6,672 nucleotides of DNA from Alphaproteobacteria bacterium (GTDB taxonomy: Bacteria > Pseudomonadota > Alphaproteobacteria > Puniceispirillales > Puniceispirillaceae). Positions 5,673 through 6,672 of the stretch are shown here, one piece after another. The position numbers and the translations under genes are program-made. The stretch spans positions 1 to 6,672 of the forward strand of contig JAACDT010000282.1 in NCBI GenBank assembly GCA_009936885.1. Reading direction: 5' to 3'. Position 1 is the stretch's first letter. Each line of letters starts with the position of its first letter. The notes under the pieces were generated by a model that was given only the letters and a program-made list of their open reading frames with translations, ran no database searches and had not been told where the DNA came from.

Positions 5673-6581
5673 ATGAATAAAAGTCTAATAAGTTTGATAA
5701 GTGCAGCCGCATTAGCGTCTACTGCATTTGTCTCATCTGCTGTTGCAGATAGCTTCACACTTAGAATAGGGTCAGGACATCCATCTGCCCCTACACCTTA
5801 TGTAAGAAATTTGGAAAATGTATTTGTTCCGAATGTTGTAGCAAGAGTTGCTGCGGAGACAGACCACAAAATCAAGTTTATCGAAGCCTATGGCGGAAAA
5901 ATTGCAAAAGTGCACGAGACACTTGAAGCTGTGGAAAAAGGTTTACTTGATATTGGCGCTTATTGTGTCTGTTTCGAAACGGCCAAATTATTACCGTTGA
6001 ACTTTGATTACTTTGTTCCGTTTACACATGAAGATCCCCGTGTTGTAAATAAAGTAAAAGCTGAATTAATTGAAAAATATCCTGAATTAACAGCAGTTCT
6101 TACTGAAAAATATAATCAAGTTTATTTACCAGGGCTATCTGGGTTCGATGATTATGGGATTGGCACCGTTGAGCCTTGGAAAAAAGCAGACGAGCTAAAA
6201 GGCCGTAAAATTGTTGCTGCTGGCCCCAACCTTCCTTGGGTTTCATTATTCGGCGCAATACCAGTAACCTCAACATTGCCGACTATGTATAATGACATGG
6301 CTACTGGCGTTGCTGAAGGAACTGTTATTTTCCCAACTGCTCACGGTGGTGGATACAAGTTCTATGAAGTTGCTCCATACTGGACAGTTACTGGCTTTGG
6401 TGCAATGAACCAGAATATTCTAACCATCAATGCGAATACAGCTGCTAAGCTTCCAGCTGACGTAATGGCTATTATTGAAGAAGAGTCACTTGTTTATTCT
6501 GCTGCTGTTAACGAAGATGCATGGGTAAACTATGAGAAGGGTCTTGATAAACTCGTTAAAGTTGGCGAACAAAAAGGCTGA
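5673..6581 (+). CDS. dctP: TRAP transporter periplasmic substrate-binding protein DctP, apparently truncated by an in-frame TGA
   Basis: The product to the TGA is 302 residues. A Sec signal peptide is clear: NK at 2-3, a hydrophobic core, and a probable cut after AVA (25/26). The mature part follows the DctP pattern, with TLRIGSGHP (29-37), EAYGGKIAKVHETLEAVEKGLLDIG (71-95), EPWKKADELKGRKI (167-180), GAIPVTSTLPTMYNDMATGVAEG (194-216) and LTINANTAAKLPADV (250-264). It should bind the imported acid in the periplasm and hand it to DctQM. Many family members carry an Arg for ligand carboxylate where this protein has the GRKIVAAGP segment, with V181 in that place by eye. DctP proteins usually run about 320-345 residues, and this one ends in the middle of the C-terminal helices. 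The frame continues after the TGA with family-like sequence. Gene order Q-M-P differs from the more usual P-Q-M. Confidence 0.9.
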   Translation: MNKSLISLISAAALASTAFVSSAVADSFTLRIGSGHPSAPTPYVRNLENVFVPNVVARVAAETDHKIKFIEAYGGKIAKVHETLEAVEKGLLDIGAYCVCFETAKLLPLNFDYFVPFTHEDPRVVNKVKAELIEKYPELTAVLTEKYNQVYLPGLSGFDDYGIGTVEPWKKADELKGRKIVAAGPNLPWVSLFGAIPVTSTLPTMYNDMATGVAEGTVIFPTAHGGGYKFYEVAPYWTVTGFGAMNQNILTINANTAAKLPADVMAIIEEESLVYSAAVNEDAWVNYEKGLDKLVKVGEQKG

Positions 6582-6672
6582 AACGATACAGTTTACTATC
6601 TTCCAATGGACCAGCAGGTTATTTGGGCGGAAACAATCAAAGATTGGCCTAATACACGTGCGAACGACATCA
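6582..6672 (+). other. In-frame continuation of dctP after the TGA, cut by the window edge
   Basis: Directly after the TGA the same frame stays open for 30 codons to the edge. It reads as protein: NDTVYYLPMDQQ, then VIWAETIKDWPNTRAND. This resembles the usual DctP ending, in which a short strand leads to a helix with a W-A-E/K core followed by a PN-type turn. No start codon with a ribosome site precedes it. It is therefore best read as the lost or recoded C-terminus of dctP rather than a separate gene. Its length beyond the window is unknown. Confidence 0.7.

Noticed and set aside
6579..6581. Alternative genetic code with TGA read as Trp
   Set aside because: All Trp codons noted in these genes are TGG, no other internal TGA occurs in the conserved genes, and TGA serves as the stop of the [2Fe-2S] gene at the expected family length.
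6579..6640. Selenocysteine insertion at the dctP TGA
   Set aside because: I see no convincing SECIS-type hairpin with a suitable loop just downstream, only a very short TCCA-A-TGGA symmetry. Selenocysteine is not known to me in DctP proteins, and the position is not catalytic.

Overview
The window is about 6.7 kb of moderately AT-rich (roughly 40% GC by eye), gene-dense bacterial DNA. It holds two divergently transcribed operons around one regulatory gap of about 190 bp. TRAP transporters, a two-subunit molybdenum hydroxylase and a zinc beta-keto-acid cleavage enzyme together suggest a proteobacterium, most likely a marine-type alphaproteobacterium. That placement is inferred from gene content only; no rRNA or other marker is present. 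No tRNA, CRISPR array, insertion sequence or other mobile element is visible.

Left arm (positions 1-3549, minus strand, read right to left). The order is a BKACE-family beta-keto acid cleavage enzyme (formerly DUF849), an OsmC-family protein, a [2Fe-2S] small subunit of a xanthine dehydrogenase-type hydroxylase, and the molybdopterin-binding large subunit, which runs off the left edge. Gaps are 15 nt and 3 nt, and the last two genes share a 4-nt ATGA stop/start overlap, so this looks like one tightly coupled transcript. No FAD subunit is seen.

Centre (3550-3737). The shared regulatory gap holds two well-formed imperfect palindromes, a 23-bp one and a 22-bp one, plus a short perfect 13-bp palindrome. 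These are candidate operators for a regulator encoded outside the window.

Right arm (3738-6672, plus strand). This is a TRAP transporter in the order small membrane subunit (dctQ), large membrane subunit (dctM), periplasmic binding protein (dctP). The dctP frame is interrupted by a single in-frame TGA at 6579-6581. The same frame then continues for 30 more codons that still read like the C-terminus of the family, up to the window edge. This is either a real nonsense mutation, a sequence error or, less likely, recoding.

Inferred joint function: the TRAP system imports a small organic acid. The Mo/[2Fe-2S] hydroxylase oxidises it or a derivative, and the BKACE enzyme condenses a resulting beta-keto acid with acetyl-CoA to give acetoacetate and a new CoA ester. 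The OsmC protein may handle peroxides or reactive by-products. The substrate cannot be named from this sequence.
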